Source of the DNA: Bacillus sp. FJAT-27916
GTDB lineage: Bacteria; Bacillota; Bacilli; Bacillales; Pradoshiaceae
Direction: 5' to 3'
Assembly (NCBI RefSeq): GCF_001183965.1
Contig: NZ_LFZV01000001.1
Coordinates: 507,287 to 571,286 of the forward strand
Length of the DNA: 64,000 nt
Positions 48,441-57,645 of the stretch are shown here, piece after piece. Positions within the stretch are counted from its first letter, which is position 1; the number at the start of each line of letters is the position of its first letter. The notes beneath the pieces were generated by a model, which was not told where the DNA came from, did not search any database, and worked only from the letters and a program-made list of their open reading frames with translations. The translations under genes and the position numbers were made by a program.

Positions 48441-49262
48441 ATGGAATTTTTGTTGCTTGTACTTGTTGGGCTGGCAGCCGGATTTTTGGGAGCTTTGGTT
48501 GGCTTAGGCGGGGGAATTATCATTGTGCCAATGCTGCTGTTTCTGTCTGGAGGGCTGCTCGGGGTAATTTCTCCGCAAATGGCTGTCGGGACGTCTTTAT
48601 TCACATTAGTGTTTACTGGGCTTTCTTCTGCTCTTGCTTATTTGAAGCAGCGGACAGTTGATTATCGGAGCGCTTTTTTATTTTTAATCGGGATTGCTCC
48701 AGGAAGCTTGGTTGGAGGCTGGGCCAATAAGTTCATGGATGTGGAGGCATTTAATATCCTGTTTGGGATTTTGATGGTATTTCTCTCCTTTTTATTGATG
48801 ATCAGAGGGAACTTGAAGCCGAAGAAGAGGAAGTCGAAAGGGATAGAACGGACTTATATCGATCAGGAGGGGAAAGAGCATACATACGGTTATAGCGTTG
48901 CGTTTGCCATTTTTATTTCCTTTATTGTCGGATTCCTTTCTTCCTTATTCGGTATTGGCGGAGGTTCCTTGATGGTTCCGGTTATGCTTCTGATCTTTCA
49001 TTTTCCGCCGCATCTGGCCGTTGGTACATCGATGCTGCTGATTTGTCTTTCCGCCATCATTGGTTCGGTGACCCATATTGCGGCAGGACATGTCGTTTGG
49101 ATTTATGCACTGGCGCTTATTCCGGGCGGTTGGTTTGGTGCTAAGTTTGGAGCGTATGTGAATACGCGGATGAAGAGCGCTACGCTTGTCATGGCGCTGC
49201 GTATTATGTTAATTGTTGTAGGTGTTAAATTGATTTGGGATGGGGCGCAAGCCTTATTATAG
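48441..49262 (+). CDS. yunE: TauE/SafE family anion exporter YunE
   Basis: 273-residue membrane protein with about eight helices in two inverted halves, each starting with a G-L-G-G-G motif (GALVGLGGGIIIVPMLL and SLFGIGGGSLMVPVML) typical of TauE/SafE sulfite or sulfoacetate exporters. A charged central loop (KPKKRKSKGIER) separates the halves. The start is the ATG at 48441 after AAAGGCGGGA. The substrate is not known. Confidence 0.82.
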   Translation: MEFLLLVLVGLAAGFLGALVGLGGGIIIVPMLLFLSGGLLGVISPQMAVGTSLFTLVFTGLSSALAYLKQRTVDYRSAFLFLIGIAPGSLVGGWANKFMDVEAFNILFGILMVFLSFLLMIRGNLKPKKRKSKGIERTYIDQEGKEHTYGYSVAFAIFISFIVGFLSSLFGIGGGSLMVPVMLLIFHFPPHLAVGTSMLLICLSAIIGSVTHIAAGHVVWIYALALIPGGWFGAKFGAYVNTRMKSATLVMALRIMLIVVGVKLIWDGAQALL

Positions 49263-49273
49263 AGGTGAGTATC

Positions 49274-50629
49274 ATGAAGGAAACGATTCATTTATTACAT
49301 ATTAATGATCTGCATAGCCATTTTGAGCATTGGGAAAGAATTGTCCGCTATATGGATGAGCAGCAGGAATTATATGAAAGTGCTGGCGATGTTGTGTATA
49401 GGCTCGACATCGGAGATCATGTCGATCGTTTCCACCCCTTTACCGAAGGGACGATGGGGAAAGGAAATATAGAGCTGCTGAATGCTGCTGGGATGGACGG
49501 GGTGACCATCGGGAATAATGAAGGAATTACCTTGCCTCATGAGGGGCTTAATCATTTGTACGATGAAGCCCGTTTCCCGGTAACAGTCGCTAATCTATAT
49601 GATGAGAATGGCAAGCGGCCGAAGTGGGCGCTTCCTTACTTCATACGCACAACACCATTAGGCAGAAGAATTGCCTTCTTTGGTGTGACTGCGCCATTTA
49701 CGGAGCTGTATCATCTATTGGGCTGGAAGCTGACCGACCCTTATGAGGAAATTGCATCAGTGCTTAAGGAGCTGGAGGGGAAAGCAGATTTAATTGTACT
49801 TCTATCTCACTTAGGGCTTCCGGCAGATGAATTGGTTGCGGCGAACTTTCCTGAAATCCATGTGATTCTTGGCGGTCATACGCATCATATACTTCACCAT
49901 GGAAAGGTATATGGCCATACACTTATCTGCGGTGCAGGGAAGTATGGAATGTATGTCGGTCATGTAGAGATTACGCTGGATGACAAAGGAATTAAGGCTG
50001 TTTCCAGATTAGAGAATATGACTGATGAAGGGTATACGAAGCAGGAGAAGGAAGTAGCTGACCGTTTAGTTGAAAAAGGAAAGACAAGTCTTGGGGAGGT
50101 TTTGCTTGAGCTTGAGAAGCCGATGTCAACGGATTGGTTTGTCCCTTCAGAAATGCCGGATGTTTTATGCGAGGCATTAAGAGATTGGTGCAAAACAGAT
50201 TGTGCTTTTATCAATGCGGGATTGCTCCTGGATGGATTAAAAGAAGGTCCAGTGACGAGATATGATCTTCATAAGATTTGTCCACACCCGATTAATCCAT
50301 GTGTGCTCACCCTTTCTGGAAGTGAGCTGACCGGTATATTAAGGCAGACGGAGAATCCGAAATGGCCTCATTTTCAGGTGAAGGGGCTTGGGTTCCGCGG
50401 TTCTGTCATGGGAATGTTTGTTTATGCCGGATTGGAGAAGATAAATGGCGAGTGGCTGATTAATGGGGAGCAAATCCATCAAAAGGCCGAATATACAATG
50501 GCTGTTCCAGATATGTTTACATTCGGCTATTTATTCCCTGAGGTGCGTGATGTGGAACAGAAACGATATTTGATGCCGGAGTTCCTGCGCGATTTATTGG
50601 CATGGAAATTAGCCCAATCTGATTGGTAG
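49274..50629 (+). CDS. yunD: metallophosphoesterase / 5'-nucleotidase-like YunD
   Basis: 451 residues. The N-terminal calcineurin-like phosphoesterase has HINDLHSHF, DIGDHVDRF, GNNEG and GGHTHH dimetal ligands. A C-terminal 5'-nucleotidase substrate domain follows (about 300-440). Unlike exported UshA-type enzymes there is no signal peptide, so it is cytosolic. The start is the ATG at 49274 after AGAGGTGAG, just behind yunE. Likely substrates are nucleotides; B. subtilis YunD is described as a putative nucleotidase. Confidence 0.85.
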   Translation: MKETIHLLHINDLHSHFEHWERIVRYMDEQQELYESAGDVVYRLDIGDHVDRFHPFTEGTMGKGNIELLNAAGMDGVTIGNNEGITLPHEGLNHLYDEARFPVTVANLYDENGKRPKWALPYFIRTTPLGRRIAFFGVTAPFTELYHLLGWKLTDPYEEIASVLKELEGKADLIVLLSHLGLPADELVAANFPEIHVILGGHTHHILHHGKVYGHTLICGAGKYGMYVGHVEITLDDKGIKAVSRLENMTDEGYTKQEKEVADRLVEKGKTSLGEVLLELEKPMSTDWFVPSEMPDVLCEALRDWCKTDCAFINAGLLLDGLKEGPVTRYDLHKICPHPINPCVLTLSGSELTGILRQTENPKWPHFQVKGLGFRGSVMGMFVYAGLEKINGEWLINGEQIHQKAEYTMAVPDMFTFGYLFPEVRDVEQKRYLMPEFLRDLLAWKLAQSDW

Positions 50630-50699
50630 GCAGCAATCTGCCAGGCTGTCATCCATATACTTTAAGAGCAGTAGTTTTAAAGTGATGGAGGGAAATGCC

Positions 50700-51005
50700 A
50701 TGATTGAAGTCATCCCTTATGAGATTGGAGGAAAGCTGTATACCGGTATTTCGGTTCAGCTTCCGAAGACGACCCTTTTGGTCATCTCCAATGATATAGG
50801 CTATATTATGTGCGGGGCGCTGGATGTTGGATTATTGAATGAACGTCTTTCTGACCGGCAAATCATTGCTGGAAGAGCAGTTGGAGTAAAGACCTTGGAT
50901 GAGCTGTTGAATGCTCCCCTTGAGTCTGTTACCGATGAAGCGAGAAAAAGAGGAATCATTCCCGGTATGACAGGGAAGGATGCCCTTATCTTATTTCAGG
51001 CTTGA
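50700..51005 (+). CDS. yunC: DUF1805 family protein YunC
   Basis: 101-residue protein of the DUF1805/YunC family. NDIGYIMCGALDVGLLNERL with its conserved cysteine and GRAVGVKTLDELLNAPLESVT are the signature segments. The function is unknown. The length equals B. subtilis YunC. The start is the ATG at 50700 after GATGGAGGG. Confidence 0.85.
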   Translation: MIEVIPYEIGGKLYTGISVQLPKTTLLVISNDIGYIMCGALDVGLLNERLSDRQIIAGRAVGVKTLDELLNAPLESVTDEARKRGIIPGMTGKDALILFQA

Positions 51006-51070
51006 TCCAAAATTAAGCGACTAAACCCTTCTTTACAAGCATAGGTATTACTTGTATAGGAGGGATTTTT

Positions 51071-51838
51071 TTGTTCAAAAAAAGGGCATTTAAACGACAG
51101 AGCTTATTGCCGAGCGGCCCCTTACCAACGAAATATGTCCTGCTTATTTCTCTCGGCTTTTTTATCGTATCGACCATTTTGGCGATTTGGATTGTGAATA
51201 AGGCGATTGAGCCTACATTGATGAAATATGCGGAATCGGAAACGAAGAAGATGGCCAGTGTTGTCATTAATAAGGCAATTGAGGAATCTATAGCGGAAAA
51301 TAAAGATTTGAATGATGTGATTACTGAAATTCCAAAGGAAGGCGAGGAAATTTCAGTGGAAGGGATTCGTTTTAATACGGAAATTATCAATCGTTTCCGT
51401 GCGGATACGACGATGCGGATCCAAGAGGCGTTAAGAGAGATTGAGGCTGGTGATTTATCCTCTGTCGATTATTTGAGTACGAGTAAGGATGGAAAGAACG
51501 GAGAAGGGATAATCCATGAGGTGCCTCTTGGTAAAGTAACGAATAATGCCTTGCTTGGTAATATGGGACCGGATATTCCTGTGGAGATTCATGCGGTCAG
51601 TGATGTGCAAAGTGATGTGAAGACAACACTTGAGCCATATGGTATTAATAACGCACTCATTAAGGTCGTTCTTTTCGTAGAGGTCAATGCGCAGGTTGTC
51701 GTTCCTTTTGCTTCTAAGCCGACTAAGATTACGACAGATGTACCGATTGCCATGAGAACGACATCAGGTCAAGTTCCGTCCTATTATAATGGAAGCGGAA
51801 ATGGTGCAGGACCGGCGATACAGCTTCCGACAAAATAG
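51071..51838 (+). CDS. yunB: sporulation protein YunB
   Basis: 255-residue protein with one N-terminal membrane anchor (about 22-44) and an extracytoplasmic domain, a pattern shared with YunB, which is required for normal spore formation in B. subtilis. NNALLGNMGPDIPVEIHAVSDVQS and VEVNAQVVVPF are family segments. The start is TTG at 51071 after GGAGGGA. It is adjacent to lytH only through the transporter pair, as an inserted unit. Confidence 0.85.
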   Translation: MFKKRAFKRQSLLPSGPLPTKYVLLISLGFFIVSTILAIWIVNKAIEPTLMKYAESETKKMASVVINKAIEESIAENKDLNDVITEIPKEGEEISVEGIRFNTEIINRFRADTTMRIQEALREIEAGDLSSVDYLSTSKDGKNGEGIIHEVPLGKVTNNALLGNMGPDIPVEIHAVSDVQSDVKTTLEPYGINNALIKVVLFVEVNAQVVVPFASKPTKITTDVPIAMRTTSGQVPSYYNGSGNGAGPAIQLPTK

Positions 51839-51952
51839 GCCAAAGGTCTTGAACATTGTATGATAAATTGACATCCCCCCCATATATAGTATATTATTTA
51901 CCTATTGCAGAATTATCAGAAAATTTACACATATTGTGAGGGGATTATCTTA

Positions 51953-53482
51953 ATGGATAAACAGAGAGCGCAATGGGGAACTAGGGCAGGTTTTATCTTT
52001 GCGGCTGTAGGGTCTGCTATTGGTCTTGGGAATATTTGGCGTTTTCCGTCTGTTGCTTATGAAAATGGAGGAGGAGCCTTCTTTCTTCCATACTTGTTTG
52101 CGTTATTGACGGCGGGTATTCCGCTGCTAATCATGGAGTTTACAATTGGGCAGAAACTGAGAAGTTCAGCGCCGCTCAGCTTCTTTAAGATTCGTAAAGG
52201 CGCAGAATGGCTGGGTTGGTGGCAAGTTATTGTTGCTTTTATTATTGCGACCTATTATGCGGTTATCCTCGCATGGTCACTATCTTATGCGTATTTCTCC
52301 TTTAAGAGCACATGGGGGGATGATACGGAAGGCTATTTATTCAATTCATTCCTAAAGGTTCTGCCTGGAGAGAATGCTGGAGCGTTTGGATCAATTGTTC
52401 CAAATGTATTCTTCCCGCTTCTGATCGTCTGGGTAATTGCCCTAGTAATTTTGTTTGCTGGCGTTAAGAAGGGGATTGAACGGGCAAATCGTATCTTTAT
52501 CCCTTTATTGGTTCTCATGTTCGGGATTATCGTTGTTCGTGCTGTCACACTTGATAATGCAACTGCCGGTTTACAGGCTTTCTTTGAACCCAATTGGTCC
52601 CAGCTGACAAACGGGAAGGTATGGGTCGCTGCCTATTCACAAATCTTCTTTTCCTTATCGATTGCCTTTGGAATCATGATCACGTATGCGAGTTATTTGC
52701 CAAAGAAAACAGATATTACGAATAATGCCTTCATCACCGGCTTTGCGAATTCCAGCTTTGAGCTCCTGGCTGGAATTGGGGTATTTGCGACTCTAGGCTT
52801 TATGGCCGGGCAGGTTGGCGTCCCGGTTAATGAGGTTGTAAGCGGCGGTATTGGTCTGGCCTTTGTTGTCTTCCCGCAAATTATTAATGAGATCCCGACA
52901 TGGCCGAATCTTTTTGGCTTCTTATTCTTTGCGAGCCTATTCTTGGCAGGGATGACATCCTTGATATCGATTGCAGAAGTATTTATCTCAGCCGTTCAGG
53001 AGAAGTTTGCCATTACGCGTAATAAGGCGGTTGCCTTCGGTGCTGGAGGGGCAGCAGTTATTTCGGTTCTATACGCGACTCAGGGCGGACTGTATATCTT
53101 TGATACAGTTGACCACTTTATTAACCAATATGGTGTGGCACTTGCCGGTCTCGTTGAGATTGTATTCATTGCCTGGATTGCGAGAGAATTGTCCAATCTT
53201 CAGAATCACGCGAACAGCATGTCAGACATTCGCCTTGGAACATGGTGGAAGGTATGTCTTGGCTTGATTACCCCAATTGTCCTTGGATTTATGATGATTC
53301 AAACATTCACAGCGGATATTCAGAATAATTATGAAGGGTATCCGACAAGTCTGATTATGACAGCTGGCTGGGGTGTATCTGTTGCTGCTATCTTGATTGG
53401 TATTCTCTTCACAAGGTACAAATGGAAGGGAATAGATACAAATACAACGTATGAGAAATCATCTAAGGGGGTGGCGAAATGA
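51953..53482 (+). CDS. sodium-dependent amino acid transporter (NSS/SNF family)
   Basis: 509-residue transporter of the neurotransmitter:sodium symporter family, with 12 hydrophobic segments. The TM1 sodium/substrate motif GSAIGLGNIWRFPSVAYENGG is intact. With the 35-residue partner encoded next it resembles the MetP-MetS (methionine/alanine) uptake system of Corynebacterium. The start is the ATG at 51953 after GAGGGGA. A 4-bp ATGA overlap joins it to the small subunit. Confidence 0.87.
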   Translation: MDKQRAQWGTRAGFIFAAVGSAIGLGNIWRFPSVAYENGGGAFFLPYLFALLTAGIPLLIMEFTIGQKLRSSAPLSFFKIRKGAEWLGWWQVIVAFIIATYYAVILAWSLSYAYFSFKSTWGDDTEGYLFNSFLKVLPGENAGAFGSIVPNVFFPLLIVWVIALVILFAGVKKGIERANRIFIPLLVLMFGIIVVRAVTLDNATAGLQAFFEPNWSQLTNGKVWVAAYSQIFFSLSIAFGIMITYASYLPKKTDITNNAFITGFANSSFELLAGIGVFATLGFMAGQVGVPVNEVVSGGIGLAFVVFPQIINEIPTWPNLFGFLFFASLFLAGMTSLISIAEVFISAVQEKFAITRNKAVAFGAGGAAVISVLYATQGGLYIFDTVDHFINQYGVALAGLVEIVFIAWIARELSNLQNHANSMSDIRLGTWWKVCLGLITPIVLGFMMIQTFTADIQNNYEGYPTSLIMTAGWGVSVAAILIGILFTRYKWKGIDTNTTYEKSSKGVAK

Positions 53483-53586
53483 CAGGGAGCGCCATTACCA
53501 TGATGGTTATCGGAATGGTGATCATTTGGGGAGGTCTTGTTGCCTCTATTACGAATGCTGTTATCAAATCGCGAAAAAAAGCGTAA
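53479..53586 (+). CDS. small subunit of the methionine/alanine importer (MetS-like)
   Basis: 35-residue protein, MTGSAITMMVIGMVIIWGG at the start and KSRKKA at the end: one transmembrane helix with a basic cytoplasmic tail. This is the pattern of MetS-type accessory peptides that accompany NSS transporters. It is too short for ordinary gene callers. AAGGGGGTGG lies just upstream, overlapping the end of the transporter gene. Confidence 0.8.
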   Translation: MTGSAITMMVIGMVIIWGGLVASITNAVIKSRKKA

Positions 53587-53591
53587 GAAAT

Positions 53592-53625
53592 AAGGAGCCG
53601 ATACGATCATCGGCTCCTTTTATTT
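53592..53625. terminator. bidirectional terminator between transporter and lytH
   Basis: AAGGAGCCGAT / ATCGGCTCCTT stem with T run; it overlaps the last codon of the convergent lytH. Confidence 0.85.
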
Positions 53626-54628
53626 AATGGCGTAATGCGGCTTTTTCTTTCCGTTCCCATACACGGAGATATGGATAAGGGTCAAAGGACCATTCCGTTC
53701 GTCCATTTTCCTTGTACATACCATAATGGAGGTGTGGAGGAAATTTGCCGGCTGTTCCTGGTGGACCGTATCCAGAACTGCCAACACCGCCTAGCATGGT
53801 TCCTGGTTCGACCAGCTGGCCAACCTTCACATCCTTTGCGAATCCGTTCAGGTGTGCGAAATAATGGTACGTATTATTAATGTCTCGGATGCCGATTCGC
53901 CAGCCTCCGAATTTATTCCAGCCCTTTAACTCGATGATGCCGTAACAGGTCGAGCGAACAGGCACGCCATATCCAGCAAAGATATCTGTTCCTTCATGTG
54001 TCCGTCGTCCGCCCCAGCCTCTTGCGACACCCCAAGTGCTGTTATAGGTGTAATGGCTTCCCATCGGGAGGGGGAATATCTTCCTCTGCAGATCAATGGT
54101 TTGGTGTTTCTTGAATAGTTCAGCATTGCTCATGATGATGCTGACAGCCCGGTCCCGTTTATAATATTCCCATATCCCGATTCTGAAGTTATCCTTATCA
54201 GCGCCGTAGGACATGATATAGTGGGTAATCGCGGCCAGTTGGTCATATTCATTCTTAATGTCCGCTTTCCCATCCTGGTCTCCATCCTTGCCCATACCCT
54301 CGAAGAAGGTGATGGATAGGGGGTCTGTATCTTCTTGATTGGGATTGGCAAGACCGCTCCATTTATTTGGGGGAATCATGATGCTGAGTGTTCCGGTTGG
54401 GTCGGGCAAATCGTTCCTTGCAAGGCGTACACTGCGCTCATATTGGTCAAAGGCGGCTATGTAGTACCAGGGCAGCTGGGTGGATGCTTCAACTCGTTTA
54501 TATAAGTCCATCCGCTGCTTAATCAATTCCTGCTCCTCATTATTTGCTTGGGCAGCCAGTATGGAATCCGGGCAGGCTGCAGCTGCACATATAGATAAGA
54601 GGAGAAGGGACAGTAAGCGATAGATCAC
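53624..54628 (-). CDS. lytH: spore peptidoglycan endopeptidase LytH (M23 family)
   Basis: 334 residues, close to B. subtilis LytH (326), which trims stem peptides to L-alanine in spore cortex. There is an N-terminal signal peptide, a helical middle region like a lytic-transglycosylase fold (about 60-180), and a C-terminal LytM/M23 zinc domain with HEGTDIFAGYG, YFAHL and PHLHYG. The start is taken as GTG at 54626-54628, 8 bases after GAAAGGAG; longer frames lack such a site. Acts outside the forespore under sporulation control. Confidence 0.85.
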   Translation of the reverse strand: MIYRLLSLLLLSICAAAACPDSILAAQANNEEQELIKQRMDLYKRVEASTQLPWYYIAAFDQYERSVRLARNDLPDPTGTLSIMIPPNKWSGLANPNQEDTDPLSITFFEGMGKDGDQDGKADIKNEYDQLAAITHYIMSYGADKDNFRIGIWEYYKRDRAVSIIMSNAELFKKHQTIDLQRKIFPLPMGSHYTYNSTWGVARGWGGRRTHEGTDIFAGYGVPVRSTCYGIIELKGWNKFGGWRIGIRDINNTYHYFAHLNGFAKDVKVGQLVEPGTMLGGVGSSGYGPPGTAGKFPPHLHYGMYKENGRTEWSFDPYPYLRVWERKEKAALRH

Positions 54629-54671
54629 CTGTGTCACTCCTTTCACTGATTGTTCTTGATGGATGTTATTC

Positions 54672-55241
54672 TTAATCAAATGCCGTAATATGCTCCATCT
54701 TCTTAATGATTTTTTCTTTATGTTCCGCATCAGACCCGTTGGCAGAAGAGTAGCTGGACATATTCTCAAGTACATCAATGAAGCTAGGGTCATCTGTGAC
54801 ATATATTTGATAATAATCAGGTGCGATATGGCTGATGTTTTCCCGGATATTTCGCCGTATCAAATCAGGACGAGTTCCTTCGGGATGGTAAGCAAGCAAT
54901 ATTTCTTCATCCGTGACAAGTGTGCTGGCATCCTTGACTCCGGGGATTTGCACGCATAGTGTCGTCACGATGGTAGCTAAATCATCCCGTTTAATGGCAG
55001 GAACAGGTTTATCCTCCCGGTTGGCATAATAAGCGGAACTCTGCTGGCGTTCATAGCCGTATTTGTTGTCATTTGCACTTGAATCAATCCCGGAATCACT
55101 GAACATGTCTTGGTCATAGGACACATAATCTGTATTAATTTGTTCGGTATGATTTGTTGGGTGATGTTGCCCGATATCTGAACTTTCGCAGGCGGAAAGA
55201 AGGAAGAAAGTAAATAAGCAGCTAACAATCGGCCAATTCAT
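54672..55241 (-). CDS. yutC: YhcN/YlaJ family sporulation lipoprotein YutC
   Basis: 189-residue lipoprotein. The signal peptide ends in FLLSACESS; the YhcN/YlaJ domain is at about 90-175 (LATIVTTLCVQIPGVKDASTLVTDEEILLAY). Family members are spore-associated. The start is the ATG at 55241; AAAGGAGG is about 11 bases upstream. It lies upstream of lytH on the same strand, 43 bp apart, so the two may be co-transcribed. Confidence 0.82.
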   Translation of the reverse strand: MNWPIVSCLFTFFLLSACESSDIGQHHPTNHTEQINTDYVSYDQDMFSDSGIDSSANDNKYGYERQQSSAYYANREDKPVPAIKRDDLATIVTTLCVQIPGVKDASTLVTDEEILLAYHPEGTRPDLIRRNIRENISHIAPDYYQIYVTDDPSFIDVLENMSSYSSANGSDAEHKEKIIKKMEHITAFD

Positions 55242-55357
55242 GGATAAATGCACCTCCTTTTATCGTAGTTTGACCCAGATGTTAAAAATACTTCATGGTT
55301 ATATGTGGAGAATGTTATAATAAAGGAACAGGTATGCTAAGAGTAAGAGGTGAACAA

Positions 55358-55633
55358 ATGATCAGCATTAATAATTCTCAATATGAAATTCTAGAGGAGC
55401 GCGGTGAGGGATTTAATGAGGAAGCCTTCAAAAGCCGTTTCAGTGAAATATTGAACCGTTATGATTATATCTTAGGGGATTGGGGCTATGGACAGCTCCG
55501 CCTAAAAGGATTTTTTGATGACCAAAATCAAAAAGCCTCTTATGACAACAAAATCAGCACCATCAAGGAATATTTATATGAATACTGTAACTTCGGATGC
55601 TCCTACTTCATCCTTCGCAAAACGAAAAAGTAA
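55358..55633 (+). CDS. yutD: YutD family protein
   Basis: 91-residue DUF1027/YutD protein. Signature segments are YDYILGDWGYGQLRLKGFF and LYEYCNFGCSYFILRK with two cysteines. The function is unknown. The start is the ATG at 55358 after AGAGGTGA; an upstream frame from 55295 has no site. The gene's terminator has been invaded by the IS element that follows. Confidence 0.85.
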   Translation: MISINNSQYEILEERGEGFNEEAFKSRFSEILNRYDYILGDWGYGQLRLKGFFDDQNQKASYDNKISTIKEYLYEYCNFGCSYFILRKTKK

Positions 55634-55702
55634 AAGCTGCCGAAAAGAGGCAGCTTACAGACTGCAGGCTTAACCGGATGGTTTTTGTCTGCAGTTTTTT
55701 TT
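55634..55702 (+). terminator. yutD terminator region with the IS target T-tract
   Basis: Hairpin AAGCTGCC / GGCAGCTT (55634-55656), then ACTGCAG / CTGCAGT ending in TTTTTTTT (55695-55702), the left copy of the IS target duplication. Confidence 0.65.
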
Positions 55703-55749
55703 GGTTCTATACTAAATGTTGGGGTGTCCACAAAAAACGGACATAAAAA

Positions 55750-55822
55750 AAGAGCACACATGCTCCACTTTTCTTATACTTGAATTGTCGAGAAACAAGT
55801 CGAAAAGGAGATGTGTGCTCTT
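55750..55822 (+). promoter_or_regulatory. hairpin sequestering the transposase ribosome site
   Basis: AAGAGCACACATGCTCC at 55750-55766 pairs with GGAGATGTGTGCTCTT at 55807-55822 with one bulged base. The right arm contains the ribosome site and the TTG start. Transcripts entering from outside would fold and block translation. Confidence 0.65.
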
Positions 55823-57038
55823 GAATTTTAACATAACATTGCCAGGTTTAGAAGACGTTAAGGTGATAAAGTCCAAGGTAAATGATCATGGTGTTTTTGA
55901 AATGACCGTGGAGATGCCCCTGACCCCGCATATTTGTCCAAGATGCGGCGAGAAAACAGGGAAGGTTCATGATTATCGCATCCAGTCCGTTCGACATCTG
56001 AAAATGGCGGAACGACCAACGATTCTCCAGTATCGTAAACGCCGGTATGCCTGTCAATGCGGGAAAAGGTTTGCCGAACAGAATCCGTTTGTCGATCGGT
56101 ATCAACGCTTCTCAAAAGAATGGAACCAACAAGTACAAATACGAGCCGTCAAAGCGAAGACATTCAAGGAAATCGCCGCTCAATACCACACATCCGTCAG
56201 TACCATCATCCGGCGGTTTGATGCCATTGTCCCGTCCTCCATGAAGGGGAAGTCAGCCTTACCAGAAGTGATTGCCATTGATGAATTCAAGGGGAATACA
56301 GGCAAGGAAAAGTACCAGCTCATCATCGCAAATGCCGAGACTCGCGAGCCAATTGACATCCTACCAAACCGGCGAAAGGACACCATCAAGGACTATTTGC
56401 GCCAATACGGCGCGAAGGTGAAAGTGGTGGTCATGGACATGAGCCAGGCCTTTAAAGCGGCGGTTCAACAGGCGTTGGATCGTCCCATCATTGTGGCGGA
56501 TAGCTTTCACTTTGTGCGATATATGAATTGGGCGCTGGATCGGGTTCGAGTGAGGGAACAGGCCAGGTGGCATGAATATGACCGAAAGAAATGCAAGAAA
56601 GCCCGCTATATCTTTCATAAAGCTGCTCATAAATTAACGGAGAAAGACCAATGGCTTCTTCAGCGATACTTCAGCTTTTCCCCTGAGCTCCAGAAAGCGT
56701 ATGAGCTCAAGGAAGCCTTTTATACTTGGTTTTATAAGGCAAAAGAAAATGGAGAAAATGGGATTGTGGAGACGCAGAAAGAACTTCGCAAGTTCTATCA
56801 GAAGGTAGAAGAGAGTGGCATTCCTGAATTGATCAAGACAGTCCAAACGTATCGAAACTGGGAAAGAGAAATCTTAAATCGCTTCGAGTTCAATTACTCG
56901 AATGGGTTTGTGGAAGGCTTAAACAATTTGACAAAGGTCATGAAACGGAATGGATTTGGCTATCGGAATTTCACCCGATTCCGCGCGAGAATCCTTCTCC
57001 ATCATCAATATAAAAACATCGGCGATTCATTAGGATAA
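55821..57038 (+). CDS. ISL3 family transposase
   Basis: 405-residue DDE transposase. An N-terminal zinc-finger-like part (PHICPRCGEKTGKVHDYR and RYACQCGKRF) is followed by a helix-turn-helix (TFKEIAAQYHTSVSTIIRRFD). The catalytic domain has acidic residues in VIAIDEFKG, VVMDMSQAF and late FVEGLNNLTKVMKRNGFGYRNF. It is full length and uninterrupted. The start is taken as TTG at 55821, 10 bases after AAAAGGAG; GTG at 55815 is possible. Confidence 0.88.
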   Translation: MNFNITLPGLEDVKVIKSKVNDHGVFEMTVEMPLTPHICPRCGEKTGKVHDYRIQSVRHLKMAERPTILQYRKRRYACQCGKRFAEQNPFVDRYQRFSKEWNQQVQIRAVKAKTFKEIAAQYHTSVSTIIRRFDAIVPSSMKGKSALPEVIAIDEFKGNTGKEKYQLIIANAETREPIDILPNRRKDTIKDYLRQYGAKVKVVVMDMSQAFKAAVQQALDRPIIVADSFHFVRYMNWALDRVRVREQARWHEYDRKKCKKARYIFHKAAHKLTEKDQWLLQRYFSFSPELQKAYELKEAFYTWFYKAKENGENGIVETQKELRKFYQKVEESGIPELIKTVQTYRNWEREILNRFEFNYSNGFVEGLNNLTKVMKRNGFGYRNFTRFRARILLHHQYKNIGDSLG

Positions 57039-57125
57039 GGGGTAGAGCAAAAAGACTCTACCCCAACACTTGAAAAAGAACCTTTTTTTTATGTATTCAT
57101 GTGTGGGTAGTCAATGCTTATCCCG

Positions 57126-57392
57126 CTAAATGACTTCATATAAGAAATCCTTCCATTCTGCCGCTTCCTCTTCAGAAAGTCTGAAGGCATGCTCTAAATA
57201 GCCGGGTTCTTCAAGATCATCAGATCCAATGATAGCGAAGCGATTTCCCTGCATATCAAGGACAAGCGTCTTTCCGTAGAACCGATCTGTTCTAAGCAGC
57301 GCCAGGTCAATGCGGGCGCTTTCCCCCATGAAGCTGACAAAACGTGTTTTCGTATCAAAAGTATCATCATATAGAAAGAAACGTTCTTGCAT
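57126..57392 (-). CDS. DUF3055 family protein
   Basis: 88-residue protein of the DUF3055 (SAV0927-like) family found in Bacilli. RFFLYDDTFDTKTRFVSFMG and DRFYGKTLVLDMQGNRFAIIG are the conserved parts; the C-terminus is acidic and helical. The function is unknown. The start is the ATG at 57392 with GAGAGGAGG about 10 bases upstream. Confidence 0.78.
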   Translation of the reverse strand: MQERFFLYDDTFDTKTRFVSFMGESARIDLALLRTDRFYGKTLVLDMQGNRFAIIGSDDLEEPGYLEHAFRLSEEEAAEWKDFLYEVI

Positions 57393-57645
57393 GAATGTTT
57401 GTTCCTCCTCTCCCAAATGATGTGATTGATTGAATCATACCAAAATAATCGAGTGATTTGTTTAGATAATTCTAGTTTTTATCATTTTTCTGCCAATAAT
57501 TTTGGGAACAAGGTATAATGAGACGGGAGGATGCAGGCTTTAGGAGCAGTAATCGTTTGGCCATGACAGCCCCAACTTCTTGAACTTTTGTATTGAATTC
57601 ATTAAGCTTAAGACAAGACAGCGCAGCCAAAGGAGGAGTATCAAC

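Larger units (their letters stand above)
55703..57082 (+). mobile_element. ISL3-family insertion sequence with 8-bp target duplication
   Basis: 1,380-bp element. Terminal inverted repeats begin GGTTCT on both sides and agree at 18 of the first 23 bases, with a shared TGTTGGGGT block. Eight T flank each end (55695-55702 and 57083-57090), as expected for the 8-bp duplication of ISL3 elements. It carries one transposase and appears intact, so it is probably recent. Confidence 0.85.
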
